The notes below the pieces were generated by a model. It did no database searches and had not been told where the DNA came from. It was given only the letters and a program-made list of their open reading frames with translations. The position numbers and the translations under genes were made by a program. 64,000 nt of DNA from Bilabrum cf. latius (lineage: Eukaryota > Bigyra: Bicosoecida > Bigyra > Bicosoecida): positions 682,001 through 746,000 of the forward strand of contig OZ237765.1 in NCBI GenBank assembly GCA_965178125.1. Reading direction: 5' to 3'. Shown piece after piece: positions 11,963 through 24,298 of the stretch; position 1 is the first letter of the stretch; every line of letters begins with the position of its first letter.

Positions 11963-13429
11963 TTACCCCTGCCCGCCGTTGCCCGCACGGCCACCGCCAC
12001 GACCCTTGCGCCGGCTGCGTCCTCCACCTGCACCTCCACCTCCTCCATTACCACCACCTCCACCACGCCCTCTTGCCCGACCCCTGCCCCGCCCCCGTCC
12101 ACTGCCACCGCCACCGCCACCGTCGCCTTCCCTGCCTCTGCCCCGTCTCCCCTTCCCCTTTCCCTGCCTGGCTTGCTGGCTGCCTGTCTCGCCGCTTGTC
12201 CGCCCATCCGCCCCGCTAGCGGCCTGCGTCCGGCCCTTGCCCCCACCCCTGCGCGCGGCCCCGCCCGTCTCCTTCCGCTGGCCACTCGCCGCCCGTCCAC
12301 GGTCTCCGTGGTGCCCATCTGATCCGATCTGGCTGGTTGCAACCACCGGACTCACCGGCACCGTCGCACCAACAGACGGGCCAGAGCCAGAGGAGGACCC
12401 GTCCCCTCTGTGGGGGTCAGGGGTCCGACCTCCACTCTCCGTGCGACCCCTCGCCGACCCCCCCACCTCCTCCTATTCCCCATCGACCCCCACGCCCTCT
12501 GGTCTGAATCCTGTGGCCGGAAGCACCCTCCCACGCGCCGCCTCCTCGGGTGAGATGGGCAGGAACTGGCCCGCGTGCTGGCAGGCCGCGGACTGCCGCT
12601 CCTGCGGGGCGACGGCCCGGCCGCTTGATGCCAGTGTGACGAGTGCGATGGGCTCCATCCGGGTGACGGGGATGCTGGACTGGCCGGGGGCCTCGGGCCC
12701 GGATCGGTGTGACGAGTGCCCCCTACCAGCCCGCTTGCTGGCCCCTGCGGCGGGAGACCTCGGCGATGACGACTGCATTGCGGCCGCCGCCGGGACGTCC
12801 ACGGGGACCGCCGCGGCAATTCCCCCTGCACTATAGCTTGGAATCGGACTCGTGCTCCATCTTGCTGGGTCTAAGCTAAAGTACCGGGGCTGCCAGACCG
12901 GCAGGTTGCAACCGGTGTTGGCCCCCCTGCCGCTGCCGGGAACTGCCAGGGGCAGCTGCACGGCGCCGGTGGTGGGGTCGCGAGGAACGGAAATGGCAAA
13001 ACTAGAGCCGGGCGGTGGGCCTGGATCAGTCGGTGGGGCATCGACTGCAGTGGCGCTGCTGCCCCCAGCAGCTCCAGCTCCACCCATGCTGCTACTGGCG
13101 GCACGAGGTGGCGGCGCGGATGTGAGCCCTACGTCTGCGGCTCGTTTCGCCTGCATCCAAGCCGGCAGATCCACCACAGATGACAATAAAGGTGCTGTGG
13201 CTATGCTCTCATCGTGCATGAACCGACATCTGCTGGCAAACGGACAACGGCCGCTCTCGTAGAATGCCTTGCAGCGCGCAGCCTTGTACTTGGGATGCCT
13301 TGGCTACCTTCTCAGTTCGTGGCAGCCGTGAGCAAACTAACATCGATCCCCATACCGACACTTCCCCTCGAACTCAAATTTTCGGCAGGGCTCTGACTTG
13401 AATAGGGACTTATTGGTGCGACCCGCCAT
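11963..13429 (-). CDS. Tristetraprolin-type tandem CCCH zinc-finger protein
   Basis: Likely binds AU-rich elements in 3' UTRs and promotes mRNA decay. ATG at 13429, stop TAA at 11963-11965, 488 residues. Finger 1 is C15-x8-C24-x5-C30-x3-H34 and finger 2 is C53-x8-C62-x5-C68-x3-H72, with the 18-residue spacing typical of the TTP/ZFP36 family and the linker RHPKYK. TAG at 13337-13339 falls exactly where the family has Gln in CQFAHG; a second TAG (13304-13306) lies in the linker, a third at 12473-12475. The rest is Ala/Pro/Ser-rich and ends in a long RGG/glycine-rich tail, another RNA-binding feature. Without sense TAG the fingers are cut off and only the low-complexity tail would be called. Divergent from the next gene over 246 bases. 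Confidence 0.9.
12635..12646 (+). repeat. Dispersed 12-base word GTGTGACGAGTG (12 copies)
   Basis: Exact copies on the plus strand: 12635-12646, 12707-12718, 39240-39251, 57193-57204, 63287-63298. Exact copies on the minus strand (CACTCGTCACAC): 21110-21121, 37069-37080, 39427-39438, 49503-49514, 60944-60955. One mismatch: 32169-32180 (+) and 60863-60874 (-). Copies are in different genes and different reading frames. Confidence 0.85.
13337..13339 (-). other. In-frame TAG at a conserved glutamine (CCCH finger 1)
   Basis: Minus-strand codons read GAT CGA TGT TAG TTT GCT CAC GGC. The flanking residues D-R-C and F-A-H-G are the invariant end of a TTP-family finger, and the residue between C and F is normally Gln. 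This is one of the two most informative sites for the meaning of TAG in this genome. Confidence 0.9.
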
Positions 13430-13675
13430 GCAGTACCAGACTCAAAGGCACCCGATTCGTACGATCCACCAGGTAATAGAGCCAAGCTTTGACAACAAGG
13501 TAATTGATTTGTTTGTAGAGCCTACGCACACAGGGCCAATTTGCTGTCCCAATAAGATCGTCGCGCGGATTGTGGATGGATGACATGTTCCGCTAAACAG
13601 AGTAGAAACGCGCGGCGCCGTTGGAGTGCATCGATGACGTAGTATCCTGCGAAAAAAAATTGCTCGACACACTGA

Positions 13676-15315
13676 ATGCACCGCGTGCGTACCCAAATCA
13701 AGCGAGCCACACAAACTATAGCATTTGCACCAAGAGCAGGTGTTGCCCTAGTCGTTGCTGCATTGATGGGTAGTACGCCTTCGAGCGCAGTTGCACTTGG
13801 AAGCTCCGACAGCATGGCGGCCACATCTAGAGCCAGCAGACCAACAATTTCGAGAGCTGTATTGTCAGATCGGATATCAGGCTGCTACTACGGCCTTTTG
13901 ACCGGCGATGCGCTTTCGATGCCGTATCACTGGTTCTATAGTCCCGCTGACATCACAAGGTATCACGGCGGTACCGTCAGAGACTTCGTTCGCGCACCCG
14001 ACACACACCCGGGCAGCATCATGAGCCTGAGTTCAACTGGTGGGGCCGGTCGTGGACAGTAGGAGGGTTCGGTAATTGGCGATGTGATTAACAAGGGCAA
14101 GAAGCACCTTTGGGGCAGACGCGGAGTGCACTACCACCACGGGTGAGCAAGGGAATGGTCTTCTTCCACAACTAGTGCATTACCGCTGCAAAGTATCGCA
14201 TTGCTATGTTTATTGTTTGTCCGGTGGCTTTCCTGTCTATGTTACGCAGCATGCTCGCCGGCGAGAACACGCTGAACGCCCTGTGCGCTCGGCTGGTGGT
14301 CCGCTCCATGGGCGCGGCGGGGGCCTACTCGAAGGATGCCTTTCTAAAAGACTACGTCGAATTCATGACCACAAAGGACTCCCACAACGACACGTACGCG
14401 GAGTCGTACCATCGGATATTCTTTGCAAACTGGGCCAAGGGAGTGCACCCGAGCAAGTGCGCCGGGGATGACGGCCACAACATCGCCACCATGGGCGGGT
14501 TCGTCACACTGCCCCCCGTGGTGCTGGTGGCCGCGGCCAAGGCCGGAATCGCCTGGGAACACGCGGAGGAGAAAAAGGAAGCCGACTCGGAATCGAAATC
14601 GAGACCACCGGGCGATGCTCCCGCCGTGGCAGTGGCCAGGATCGACCTGGCCAAGGCGAGGGAGGCGGGCGGCAGGGCGGCACGAGAGCACGTGCTGCTG
14701 ACTCACGCCAACGACTACCTGGCTGACCACGCAGAGCTCTACGGGCGCATGCTGGCGGGGCTCTTGCTCGGCGAGGACTTGCGGGAGGAGGCCGCGGCAG
14801 CGGGCAAGTCGCTGGGCGTGGACATCCCCGCGCTCGCGTCTGGTCGGTTGGCGGACACGGATGTGGTGGGCCGGCGGTTCTCGCCGGCGTGCTACATCCA
14901 CGACGCGTTCAGGGGCCTCTGCTTCTTCGCGCATAGGTACGCGGATTCTGCGGAGGAGGCTCTGGTAGGGAACACAAATGCGGGGGGCGAGAACTGCCAC
15001 CGGGGCGCCGCCCTGGGTGCGCTGGTGGGAACTGCGCTCGGGCTGGAGGGGGGGGAGGCAGGGAGGCAGGTGGGGGCGGGCGTGGGTGTGCCTGGGCGGT
15101 GGGTCAAGGGTCTGAATGCAGCCGATGAGATTCGGAAGGAGGCCGAGGTGCTCGTGTCCCTGGCGCTTGGGGAGGAAGTGCCCCCCGATGGTGGGCCTGG
15201 GAGCGGGGCTGGGGCTAAGGCTGGGGCCGGAGGTGCGAGTGACGAGGTCGGCATGTCGGCTGGGTCTGGCGGAGTGACCGAGGGTGAAGCAGGTGGCATG
15301 AAAATAGAATTGTGA
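13676..15315 (+). CDS. ADP-ribosylglycohydrolase-family protein
   Basis: The family removes ADP-ribose from proteins or related metabolites. Exons 13676-14142 and 14250-15315 (510 residues) are joined by a 107-base intron. The splice rebuilds VHYHHG|MLAGENTLN, a family block. The N-terminal family start DRISGCYYGLLTGDALSMP and the C-terminal NAGGENCHRGAALGALVGTA block, with metal-site residues, are both present, so the enzyme looks complete. One TAG (14060-14062) lies in the loop before IGDVINKGKK. The first 60 residues are Ala/Ser-rich with a hydrophobic core and could be a signal or transit peptide. The final 60 residues are Gly/Ala-rich. Stop TGA. Exact substrate cannot be read from the sequence. 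Confidence 0.85.
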
Positions 15316-15674
15316 CGCTGTAATGTAGTGGGTCACGCGCGCTGCTGTGGTGCCTTCCACGTGGCCACTGGTTCACGCACCCTGCCGTGTGACGATGCAT
15401 GCTGCTCAAGATCCAATGTGATGTGATGTGCCATGCCATGATGCTTGCACAAGACAAAAGCTCCATGCTTGGGTGCAACTATGTCTTCAGCGGTTCAGTT
15501 GTTGTGTACATGTTGGAACGAAAGTGACCTGACTTGAAAGGGGAGCAAGACTATTTTAGCATGCGTACTAACAACGGTGTTCGAGAACGAGAAGCGGCCT
15601 GCAGGCCGAACCAGCCACAAAAATATGCTCAGAAGGGCGGGTTCTTGCATTGCCAGATACGATGCTTTTCAGCT
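15316..15674. other. Intergenic, no gene seen
   Basis: This holds the 3' flank of the glycohydrolase gene and the upstream region of the first array gene. The frame of the array gene stays open back to about 15534 and contains an earlier ATG at 15561, so part of it could be coding if that start is used. Confidence 0.5.
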
Positions 15675-18600
15675 ATGTTATTGCTGGTGCAGCTCACAGT
15701 TTTGAATGCATCCAACCGTCTCGGCCCGTGCCAACTGGGGCAAGGCTCGAGCACTGGGGGGGGGAGTTTCTGCCAGATTTACTCCAATGACAGCGTGTTT
15801 TCGCCGATTAATGCAGGGGAAAACATTGGTGCCCTAGCAGCAAGCGGAGACATGGGGATTTAGCGCGGGCTTAGGGCAGTGTCTGATTCAGGCATGGCCT
15901 TCTACTCGACAGGCGTTGTGGGCACTTCGCAATGCCAAATACACGGGATACATCTGGCATCAATGCGTGTTGTATGGCGCACACACCCATCGGATGTAGG
16001 TAGTGGCTGCATTTCAGAGCCGGCTGTCCGGCTGGCTGTGCAGGCACCACCATCTCGATGTCTTCTTGAAGTAGCAGCTTACACGCAGAAGTACCTGAGC
16101 GTCTATATCGTGAATGCATGCAAGCTGGATGCACTGGCACGGCAGGACCAACCCGACACGGTTATGGTACTAGAGCCGGCGACGCGAGACCGTCGCCTCG
16201 CAATCCCTACCTCTCTTGGCGCCACACGGCGCGGCATTGGGATGCCGGCCAGATGGATGGAATCGGCTGACCAAGGCTACCGGATTCTGGTCGGCTGGAG
16301 CGGCGAGTCCCTGGACTACCCGTCGCGCGAATGCAACACTCCAGCCCTCGTGCTCGTCGCCACCGCCGGGCCAAGCTTGGGGGACATGCAGGTCGAGTGG
16401 AGCTTAGAAGTTGGAGGGGTGCCAGGGGGCGACAGAAGGCAATGTGGGAAGGTTAACCCCAACAGGTCCCTTTCTCAAGACGAGTCAAAGTCCGCAGTGC
16501 ACGCCACTGGCAAGGGAGGCCGATTTCGCAGGCAAAGCCAAAGGCAAGGGCACGAGTCACCATCACCTGCGCGGCCGCCCCGCCGCTCCTAGTCAGAGAA
16601 CGATACAGCAAGCCTGGGAAAACACGGTCGCAGACTGCAGGCCGATGATCCCATCCTACATAACAGGGTCATAGACCCCATCAACCGGCCCACGCTCGGA
16701 TACATGATGGTCGGCATCCGAGGCCTCGGGCTGGCTTGCGTCGACAGGAACACGAGCAGCGATGCGGGACGTTTCGACCAAAATTAGTCACCGCAGTACG
16801 GACCATGTGGTAATGAGCAAGAGCTTGTTGCATTCTTGAGCATGGGCAGTGCGAAGCAATCCGGCACGGTCGCGGCGCGGCGGTTCCACAGGATTTCCGG
16901 TGTGTTCGGCACCATGCACAGGATCATGGCAGTGCGCGCGACGGACGGTGTGCTGCTGGGCGAATGGAGGCACCAGTGCTTGGCCACGGATCCAGTGTGC
17001 TAGTAGTACGTGCAGCTGCTGCAGCGGGGATTAAACTGGGGTATGCCGGAGATGCTTGGCTTGCGTCTGCTGCCTACGCGGCGGAACGGCTGGTCGTGGG
17101 GTTAGCCCCGCCGGGACCTCCCAAGTTCAGGTGGTGCATGCCAGCAAGCAGGCGTCAGTACGGTGTACGCAGAAGGGCAGCCTGACTGCATCGATGACAT
17201 GGACGTGCCCATCCCTTCGTCCGATGGGTTTCTGGTTGAGCTGCAGCAGTGGCCCATTGGACCTGACGGGCAGCTGCCGGTGACTGGAGACACGAGACTG
17301 CCTGCTGGGGGCTCTTTGCAGGATGACGCGGACGACTATCCCATCCACGACGATTCAATGTTCCCGCATGATGACGGGGCCATCATGCCAAGCGTGTATC
17401 CTAGCGGTGTTCCGCTTCCGTCGATGGCTCCGACATCGTGGCCCACACTCCAGCCCAGCCCTCTCCCGTTGGGCCACAAGTGCGGCGGGGGGCCGTTCTA
17501 CGGCCATTGCAGGAATGCCGTGATTCGCTTTAGGGCGTGGTTTAACGCAGATAACACTGGAGTGGTAATCAAACCTGTTTGGTCGCACAGTCTACGGCAG
17601 GCAGACCCGGACTCCATCACTGTGGTGCCCGGCAGGCATCTCCCATGGACAGGGCAGTCGCCTGATGACGCAGACGCAGGCATTCTGATCCGATCTCCAG
17701 CGATATCGGGCAGCTTCGACGACGACGTGGACGCACGGCACGATGATCAGGACGATCAGGAGTATGCAAGCAGCCTCGTGGGCCTGCCCCAGTGCCAGAC
17801 CGCCATGCTGCGGCTCTCGGACGGTGCAGTCGTGTGGCAGGACGCAGCGGGTTGTCTGTCTCGGTGGGCCACACGATCCTTCAGCGCGATCATGTACGGG
17901 ACGCGCTAGAGCGAGGTGCTCGTGCAGCCTGCCGGCACTGCGCTGGAGGGGTGGCGCGTGCCCGGCCCTGCGTGGCTAGTGGGCTTCCACACTGTGACGA
18001 GCGGAGGCACGACCGGGCTGAGGAGCGGATCGATCCATGTGCTGGTCAGGGATGCTGCCACGGGGCGCGTGGCTCTGAACCAGCCGTTGGGAATTGAGTC
18101 TGCCGGTTCCAACGGCGAGCATGCAGCGCATGATGACGTTGATGAGCGGTAGCACCGTGGTATTGGTGCAATGACAAACTACGGCAGTGTTACCGAGGGT
18201 ACCGATGACGAAGATGGAATGCGAGATTTCCCTGTGGAGCCGAGCGATGGCGTGTCCAGGTCCAGGTCACTGCAGCAGCCGCGAGGCAACGATGATTGGG
18301 GAGATGATGACCTCAACGAGTATGAGGCCCTATTCACGATGCACGGGCAAATTCGATCCGTGTTCCCCGTGCCGTGCGCCTCCATCAACGCCTCCATCGA
18401 GGCGGCAATGGCAGGCACAAGCCATGGCACGCGGGAGGCGGCGGGGTATTCGAACGGGACGGATTCGCCGACAAGAGGATCCGCCTGCATCGTGCTGGCT
18501 CTCTCCCTGCCAAGGGACCTCCTGTTCATGAGGATGGTGCAGCTACAGCCGCTGTTCCCCGGCCAGGAGGGCTGGGCCAAAGCCGCGGAGCAGAGGCTCC

Positions 18601-19193
18601 AGAGCCCCGCCCCGGTCCCGCCGGCCATGCCGTCCCCGGGATGGTTCGCTCCGAACGTTCGTTATTCGTCAGCCCCCACCCCAACGGCAAGCCCAACTCC
18701 CAGCAAGCACGCGCCACTGCCTGCTCCTGGCAACCCCTCAGGCACTGCCCGCGCGCTGTGGGCCGCGGCCTGTGCGGCCCTGGCCTGCATCGTCCTGGGC
18801 GGTATTGCGTGGGTCTGGTGGGGGCCTTGGGGGCAGGGCCGCGGGAGTGCAGGCGCAGGGGGGTATTAGCAAATCGATAAGGTGGGTGAAAGAGAAGATA
18901 ATGGTGCTGGTGCTAGTCCTGGGGCCCTTGAGGCCGGTGCGAGCGGTTCAGGTGGAACCCATGGCTCCTCGTCCTCGTCCTCATCCTCGGGCAATGATAG
19001 TTACCTGCAGGTCAATCGTGATCGGGCTGGAGCAGCGGCGGGCGCGTCAATCCTGTCGGAGCAGATGGGGCTGGTCCAGGTAGAAATGGGAGACATGATG
19101 GGAGTGGCATCCTAGTAGCGGGGAGGAAACGCGGGGGCTGGCCCACTGGCAGGCGGCCGCGGCGGTCAAATACACAAAGGTGTCTCAATTTGA
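15675..19193 (+). CDS. Array gene A: type I membrane protein with Trp-motif ectodomain
   Basis: One frame, ATG 15675 to TGA 19191-19193, 1172 residues, with about 11 TAGs, including two adjacent pairs. N-terminal signal peptide MLLLVQLTVLNAS. The ectodomain has a paralogue-wide motif LSDGAVVWQDAAGC near base 17810, then IHVLVRDAATGRVALNQ near 18027, a Pro/Ser-rich stalk, one transmembrane segment (residues about 1027-1049, LWAAACAALACIVLGG) and a cytoplasmic tail of about 120 residues rich in Gly and Ser. First of four tandem paralogues. The repeated hydrophobic-D-x-x-[TS]-G-x-h-x-W pattern resembles propeller blades of PQQ or WD type, but I do not recognise the family. An upstream ATG at 15561 would add 38 residues ahead of the signal peptide. 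Confidence 0.72.
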
Positions 19194-19535
19194 TTGCTTA
19201 TGGCAGTAAAGATAGGTTCTGTATCGTTCCGAATCTCGCTTTTCCCCGAGTGCGGGAACGCAAGGAAGGCTCGTGGAGACTACCTGGACATGTCCAGGAA
19301 GTGCCCAGGAAGTGCCCAGGACTCCTGCACCACCGACTCAGTTTTGAACAAAAATCACAACAATCGTAGACTGCCCAGCTGGATTGCCGGGTACTAGATT
19401 TACTACTGTTGCGCTCTATTACCCTACTTCAGCAGCTGGTAGCAGTAGTACTCGCTGGCTTGCACGTATAACTAGCAGCTACCGCGGCCCTGCAGAGAAT
19501 AGGATCGGCAGGTGTGCGACACCCGCGCCCCGCGA
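19194..19535. other. Intergenic with short tandem repeat
   Basis: No gene seen. An 11-base unit, CCAGGAAGTGC, is repeated two and a half times at about 19294-19322, and the rest is AT-richer sequence leading into array gene B. Confidence 0.55.
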
Positions 19536-22500
19536 ATGCGCGCCTTTAATTTTTTGTGTTGGATATGTATCAACTACACGGTAGGGCATGTGTGTAGGAC
19601 CGCTGTTGATTCGTGGCGGAGCGATGTCGCTCAAAATAGTTGTTTCGTAGGGACTGCAAGCTTTGCTAGCCTGAACAGATCAGTGCTGCTAGGTCGAAGC
19701 GATTCCATAGACTCATCAAATGATGCTTACAGTGGATACATGTTGCCCCAGCTGGCGTTTGATGGTACTGGTGCAGACCAACCGTACGTTTTCGCGGTTG
19801 TGAAGGAATCTTTCTCTGATCCTGCCGTTATTGTGGCAGTAGACTCCCGTTCTTTCTCAGTGGTTTGGAAAGGATAGCCAAAGTCGTCCCGCTACCGCTC
19901 AATCGCGTCAGTTCAATGGGCGCCTAGCAGTCACCAGCACCAACGCTGCTGGCAACCCGCTGAGGAATAGGCAGGCAGCTCGGCAGCAACGTGCTGGATT
20001 CGAGTGGCTGCAACAACTGAAGAGGTTTCTGAGCTTTATTGTGTAGATGTCTGCAATCTGCAAAGCCGTTCGTTGGAAGTGCCGGCAGTGCAGCCTGACC
20101 GCACCGTTGCTTTGCCAGCGGCCGTGCAAAATAACCAAATATCCCCGATATACACACCATTCTTGGCTGTTCCCGACGGAAGTGCTGTCATTTCGTTTGC
20201 CATGTCGCCGGAGGCGTAGCAGCCGGCTGCCGGCGCTGCCCATGCCCTAGCAGTGGATTTCAGCGCAGGGGAGGTCATGTGGCACTCGCAGGTGGGCCAC
20301 AGCTGGGCCAATCGGTCCGAGTATTCCGTGCCGCAGCTGCAAGATATGGTCAAAGTAGAATCCGTGCAGTATATAGCTGGAAATGATGCTATCAATGGCG
20401 GACTGAGCGGCAGAGGGCTGCTTCTGGTGGCGCTGAGCTTTGGGACGGGCGATGAGTTTGGCGGTACTCGTCCTGGTAGTGCCAAGGCGGGAGCGCACTT
20501 TAGGGGGGTAACTGACGACAGTGGTACCCTGACCGACAGCGGTACTCGCGCACAGGCAAGCACAGGGCGTGCCGCGAGCCGCAGATCGAGCGCCGGAACG
20601 AGCAGGCGAGCAGCAGAGGACGACTCAGTCGGCGATTAGGCGGACAGAGCCAGCGTCGGCGCCGGGATGGTCGTGGGGACCGCCGCCTCCCTCGTCGCTC
20701 TCGACGCGGGGACTGGCCAGCTGGTAGGGTCTTGGGTGCTGCAGTGCAATGCATCCAGCCCCGCGTGCCAGTTCTACCAAGCGCTGTTCAACCAGTCCGG
20801 TGACGTGTACAACAGCTGGCACCCCACCCTCCGAAACCCCCTGCAGCTGAATGTCGGCCCGGGCCGGGTGGGCTAGCCTGGCGCGATACCTCGTACCGTA
20901 GGAACGCTTAAATCGACAACCAGCCAAGTGAAAGGCCCGCAGCCGGCCGCTGGACTCGCTTACACCCTGCAGGGCTGGTTGCACGATGCGTCCTGGGGCG
21001 ACCTCCCCGTTGCAAACGTGGGGCCGGGCCAGTACCCCTGGAAGCTGCTGAGTCAAGCCCCCAGCGTTGCTGCGGCATACGACCCAGTAAACGGTGATGG
21101 GCATGCTAGCACTCGTCACACCGAAGGCCCCCGGAATCTGCAGATCGACCCGTCGGCCTCGCCCTCCCCTCTACCCCACCCGCCGCTGACCCATCGGTGC
21201 GGAGGCTACCCGGAATACATCAAGTGCATCCAGCACGTACTGAGGATCGATCTGGTGTCTGCTGGGCCTGGATCTGTCTGCGATGATGACGGTCAGGTCG
21301 CGAGCACAATCAGTCTTGCAGCACAGCAAGTGCGCGGGGAAACCGACTCTGCTCTTGGGCAGACTAGAAATGCGGGCGGGCCAAGCGTCTGCTTCAAGAC
21401 TGTGTGGCTGAAGACAGTGCCAGGCACAGACCCACACCTGCTTGCAGTGCCATCGGCAGTCATGGGGGCTGAGAGCATTCTAGGGGCAGGCATCATGGTG
21501 TCTAGCAGCGCGCTGTCGGGCAGTTTGGACGATGACATCGACGGCAGTCACTCGGGCTCGGCCCTGGGACTGCCTTCGTGTCAGACAACCATGCTAGACT
21601 GGGGCACGGGGCACGTCCTATGGGAAGATGCGGGGGGTTGCCAGGCAGGGGACGTGGACCTCAAGGCAGAGGGGTTCATCCTAGGCAGGCAGATGACGGG
21701 GGGGCTCCTCATGCGGCTGGATGAGTCTCGGAGCATCGTCTACCAGACGTACGTGATCACAAACGGGGATCCTTTCTTCGGCGGCACGTCATCGATCGGG
21801 CTCATGGGCAGGGACCCCGCCAGCGGGCACCTGTGGTTCAACGACATGGTGCTGCGCATCGACGATGGGAGCCAGCTGGCGGTACCAGACAAGGGGCAGC
21901 CCATCGTTGTGTACGACTGCCACGATGCAAGCGGGGCTACTCAGAAGGCGGATGGCAGCAATGGACTGTGTGCCGCCATCGGCGTGCAGTTCGATCCTGG
22001 GCAACCGGGGCACGAGCCACAGATCCGATCCATGCTCTTGCGGCAGCTGGGGCCCGATGAGCAGGCCACCATCGCGACGAGCGCCGTCCCCGTGCCGTCG
22101 CTCCACCCGTCGCCGGGTTTCTTCGCGACCGCGCTCCCATCGGCCTCGCCATCCGTCTCGGGTGTCCCGGCCGTCTCCACCACGAGCACGCCCAGCGCCA
22201 GTGCCAGCGCCAGTGCTGCCCCGGCTTCCGCCAGCCCCTCGCCTGGATCCACTGCGACTCCGAGTCCCAGCGGGGGCACGCAGCCGCCCCATGGTGGGGG
22301 CAAAAGGCCTCATCGTGTGGGGGCCATCGTGGGCGGGGCGCTGGGGGGTTTGTTCGGGCTGGGGTGCGTGGGTGCGCTGGGGGCGTGGTTGCTGGGGTGG
22401 TGGGGGTCCAGCAGTAGGAATGGCGCCATGGGCGGCTTGAGGCTGCAGAGAGAAGTTTCGGAGGCGCTTGCAGAGGCAGAGGCAGAGGCATCGGGGGCAG

Positions 22501-22655
22501 GAGCGGGGGGTGGGCGGGGAAAGGGTAGAGGCAGCATGCAAGATACGGGGGGGGCAACGGCGCCGATCGATCGCATGCCGTCCTCTGGAAGCGGCTCCGG
22601 TCTCGTTTCCCAGGCGGTTGGCTCGCAGGCGGATTATGTGCGGCTGGATGACTGA
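19536..22655 (+). CDS. Array gene B: type I membrane protein with Trp-motif ectodomain
   Basis: One frame from ATG 19536 to TGA 22653-22655, 1039 residues, with five TAGs (about 19875, 19966, 20217, 20637, 20874) and no other stop. A short hydrophobic N-terminus (MRAFNFLCWICINYTVG) suggests secretion. Blade-like motifs include LVALDAGTGQLVGSW near 20695 and DWGTGHVLWEDAGGC near 21597, the latter directly alignable with genes A, C and D. GRDPASGHLWFND follows near 21810. A long Ala/Ser/Pro stalk (about 22080-22300) precedes one transmembrane segment (residues about 928-957) and a tail ending YVRLDD. The stop is followed by a (CTGA)n run. Confidence 0.75.
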
Positions 22656-23107
22656 CTGACTGACTGACTGACCTCGGTTGCAGTACTACATACACGCCGG
22701 ACTGAGGGCTAGGCCAGTGAAGTGGACTGGGGTCTGCTCGCCTCGCCTGTTCGTTTGCGCGTGTTCGCTACTGGTAGTACTTGCGTTTATTTGATCGCGC
22801 ATCAATCAATGCACATCATTTTACCTATTCTTGGCACGTCAATACCTCTTGCGCCATACTGTGGGAGTCTCTGCAAGAGCTGCGCGCACAAAGCTGAGGG
22901 CATTCCTAATGGATACGACACGATGGTCGGCGCGGCCTCCGTGAAGTGGCAACCAACCGACCACAACACGGTGCCCCAGGCTGCGCAGGATAGGCCTGGG
23001 CCTAGCTAGACCAGACTCAGTAGGCTAGACCCGGACTCCAAGTCGGACTCGGAGTCTTTCACCAAAGCGTGAGACGCAATCCACGCATTTTACGCAAAGG
23101 AAAGATC
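22656..23107. other. Intergenic, no gene seen
   Basis: It starts with a CTGA tetranucleotide run directly after the stop of gene B. It also contains a degenerate GGACTC/GTCGGACTCGGAG repeat near 23025-23060. The 95-codon ORF at 22722-23009 has no supporting features. Confidence 0.5.
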
Positions 23108-24298
23108 ATGCGCACGAGTTTGGCTGCACTAATTGGAGCTGTTTCTATGATTAGATCAACGACTGCAGTTCTTGGTTGCGCAAATGACCAGGTCTGTCTC
23201 AACGATAGCGAGACCTTGTTTCGATGCCTCGTAAGCTAGATAATCGTTGAATTCTGCAGGGCGGACTTGGCGAACCGAAGCAACTTGCACGTGCTAACAT
23301 AAATATCTCGCAGGAATCTGAGGCACAAGGTGCGAGCGAATGCCATTTGCCCGGTCCAAGTGGGAAGAATGGAACTTGCGCCTGTGAAGCTCCAACAGCG
23401 ACAGATCTATGCGGGCCAGGACCGGACCCGGTAGATCCGAGTAGTACTCAGAATTACTTGATGATTGGAGACTCTATATCGATCGGCATGAAGTCGATGG
23501 TGTTTAAGAATCTGTCCGCGAGTGGGATCTCGTCGCAGCATAACTCTGGAAATGCCGCCAGCGCAAATAAGGGCAGGCATTGCGTCCCAAGTGTGTATCT
23601 GAACGGGTCAGATGCCACTAAATGGGATATTGTTTCTGTGCAGTACGGGTTGCACGGGCTGGCTCATGACATGTAAGGCCTGGCAGCTGACAATCGATCA
23701 ATCTAGTAGACCATACCACACGCGCACCCCTTCCTAGATCCTGTCCAAGAATCGCAGCGAATGGATCGACGCGGATACCTACGAACGGGCAATTCGCAGC
23801 ATCTTCTCGGACGTCCTGCAGCTCACCAAGCCGGATATCCCCATCGTGATCGTCACCACCACGCCCGTGCCAGAAGCCCCCGTGAACCCCCCGAGGTTCA
23901 ACTCGGACGTGGTCACACGCAACAAAATCATGCTCGCCGCCGCCGAGCAGATTATCCCCCCAGACAGGCTCACCGTGGTGGATCTGTACAGCTGGGTGAT
24001 CAGCAAGTGCGGGGCGGGGTACTCCAAATGCTCCATCCAGCTGCCCAGTGAGTGTGTCTGACATGAATGCAGTGCAGTGTACCATGCGCATCGCGCGCTG
24101 GTTGCTTCTTGGCTGTCACGGTGCTGAGCAGTAACCTCTGTAGACTAGTCCACCTCTGCTGGTGACAACCCCAATCCCACGCCCCGCCTGCTCCCTGCCC
24201 TCTCACCAGCAGATAACGTTCACTATACGAACGAGGGTTGGGAGTACCTGGCTAGCAAGATGACCACTGGGCTCAGGCATGCACTCGGCGGAGTGTGA
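23108..24298 (+). CDS. Secreted SGNH/GDSL-like hydrolase
   Basis: Predicted esterase, possibly acting on acylated glycans. Exons: 23108-23230, 23314-23672, about 23710-24047 and 24210-24298, stop TGA. A signal peptide (MRTSLAALIGAVSMIR) is followed by a Cys-containing N-terminal region. The catalytic-serine block is YLMIGDSISIG; a second block is WDIVSVQYGLHGLAHD; TTTPVP follows; the catalytic Asp/His pair is in DNVHYTNEGWEYLA, completed by the last splice. Introns are about 83, 37-65 and 162 bases. The acceptor of intron 2 is not settled: TAG at 23737 looks best but breaks phase, while the AG at 23709 keeps phase and puts one TAG codon in the exon. It sits inside the array, same strand, which suggests a shared extracellular role. 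Confidence 0.85.

Noticed and set aside
11891-12836. Pro-rich plus-strand ORFs next to PLC
   Set aside because: They mirror the Gly/Arg-rich tail of the CCCH protein on the minus strand and have no motif of their own.
21937-22695. 252-codon minus-strand ORF opposite array gene B
   Set aside because: Shadow of the Ser/Pro stalk and Gly-rich transmembrane region of gene B.
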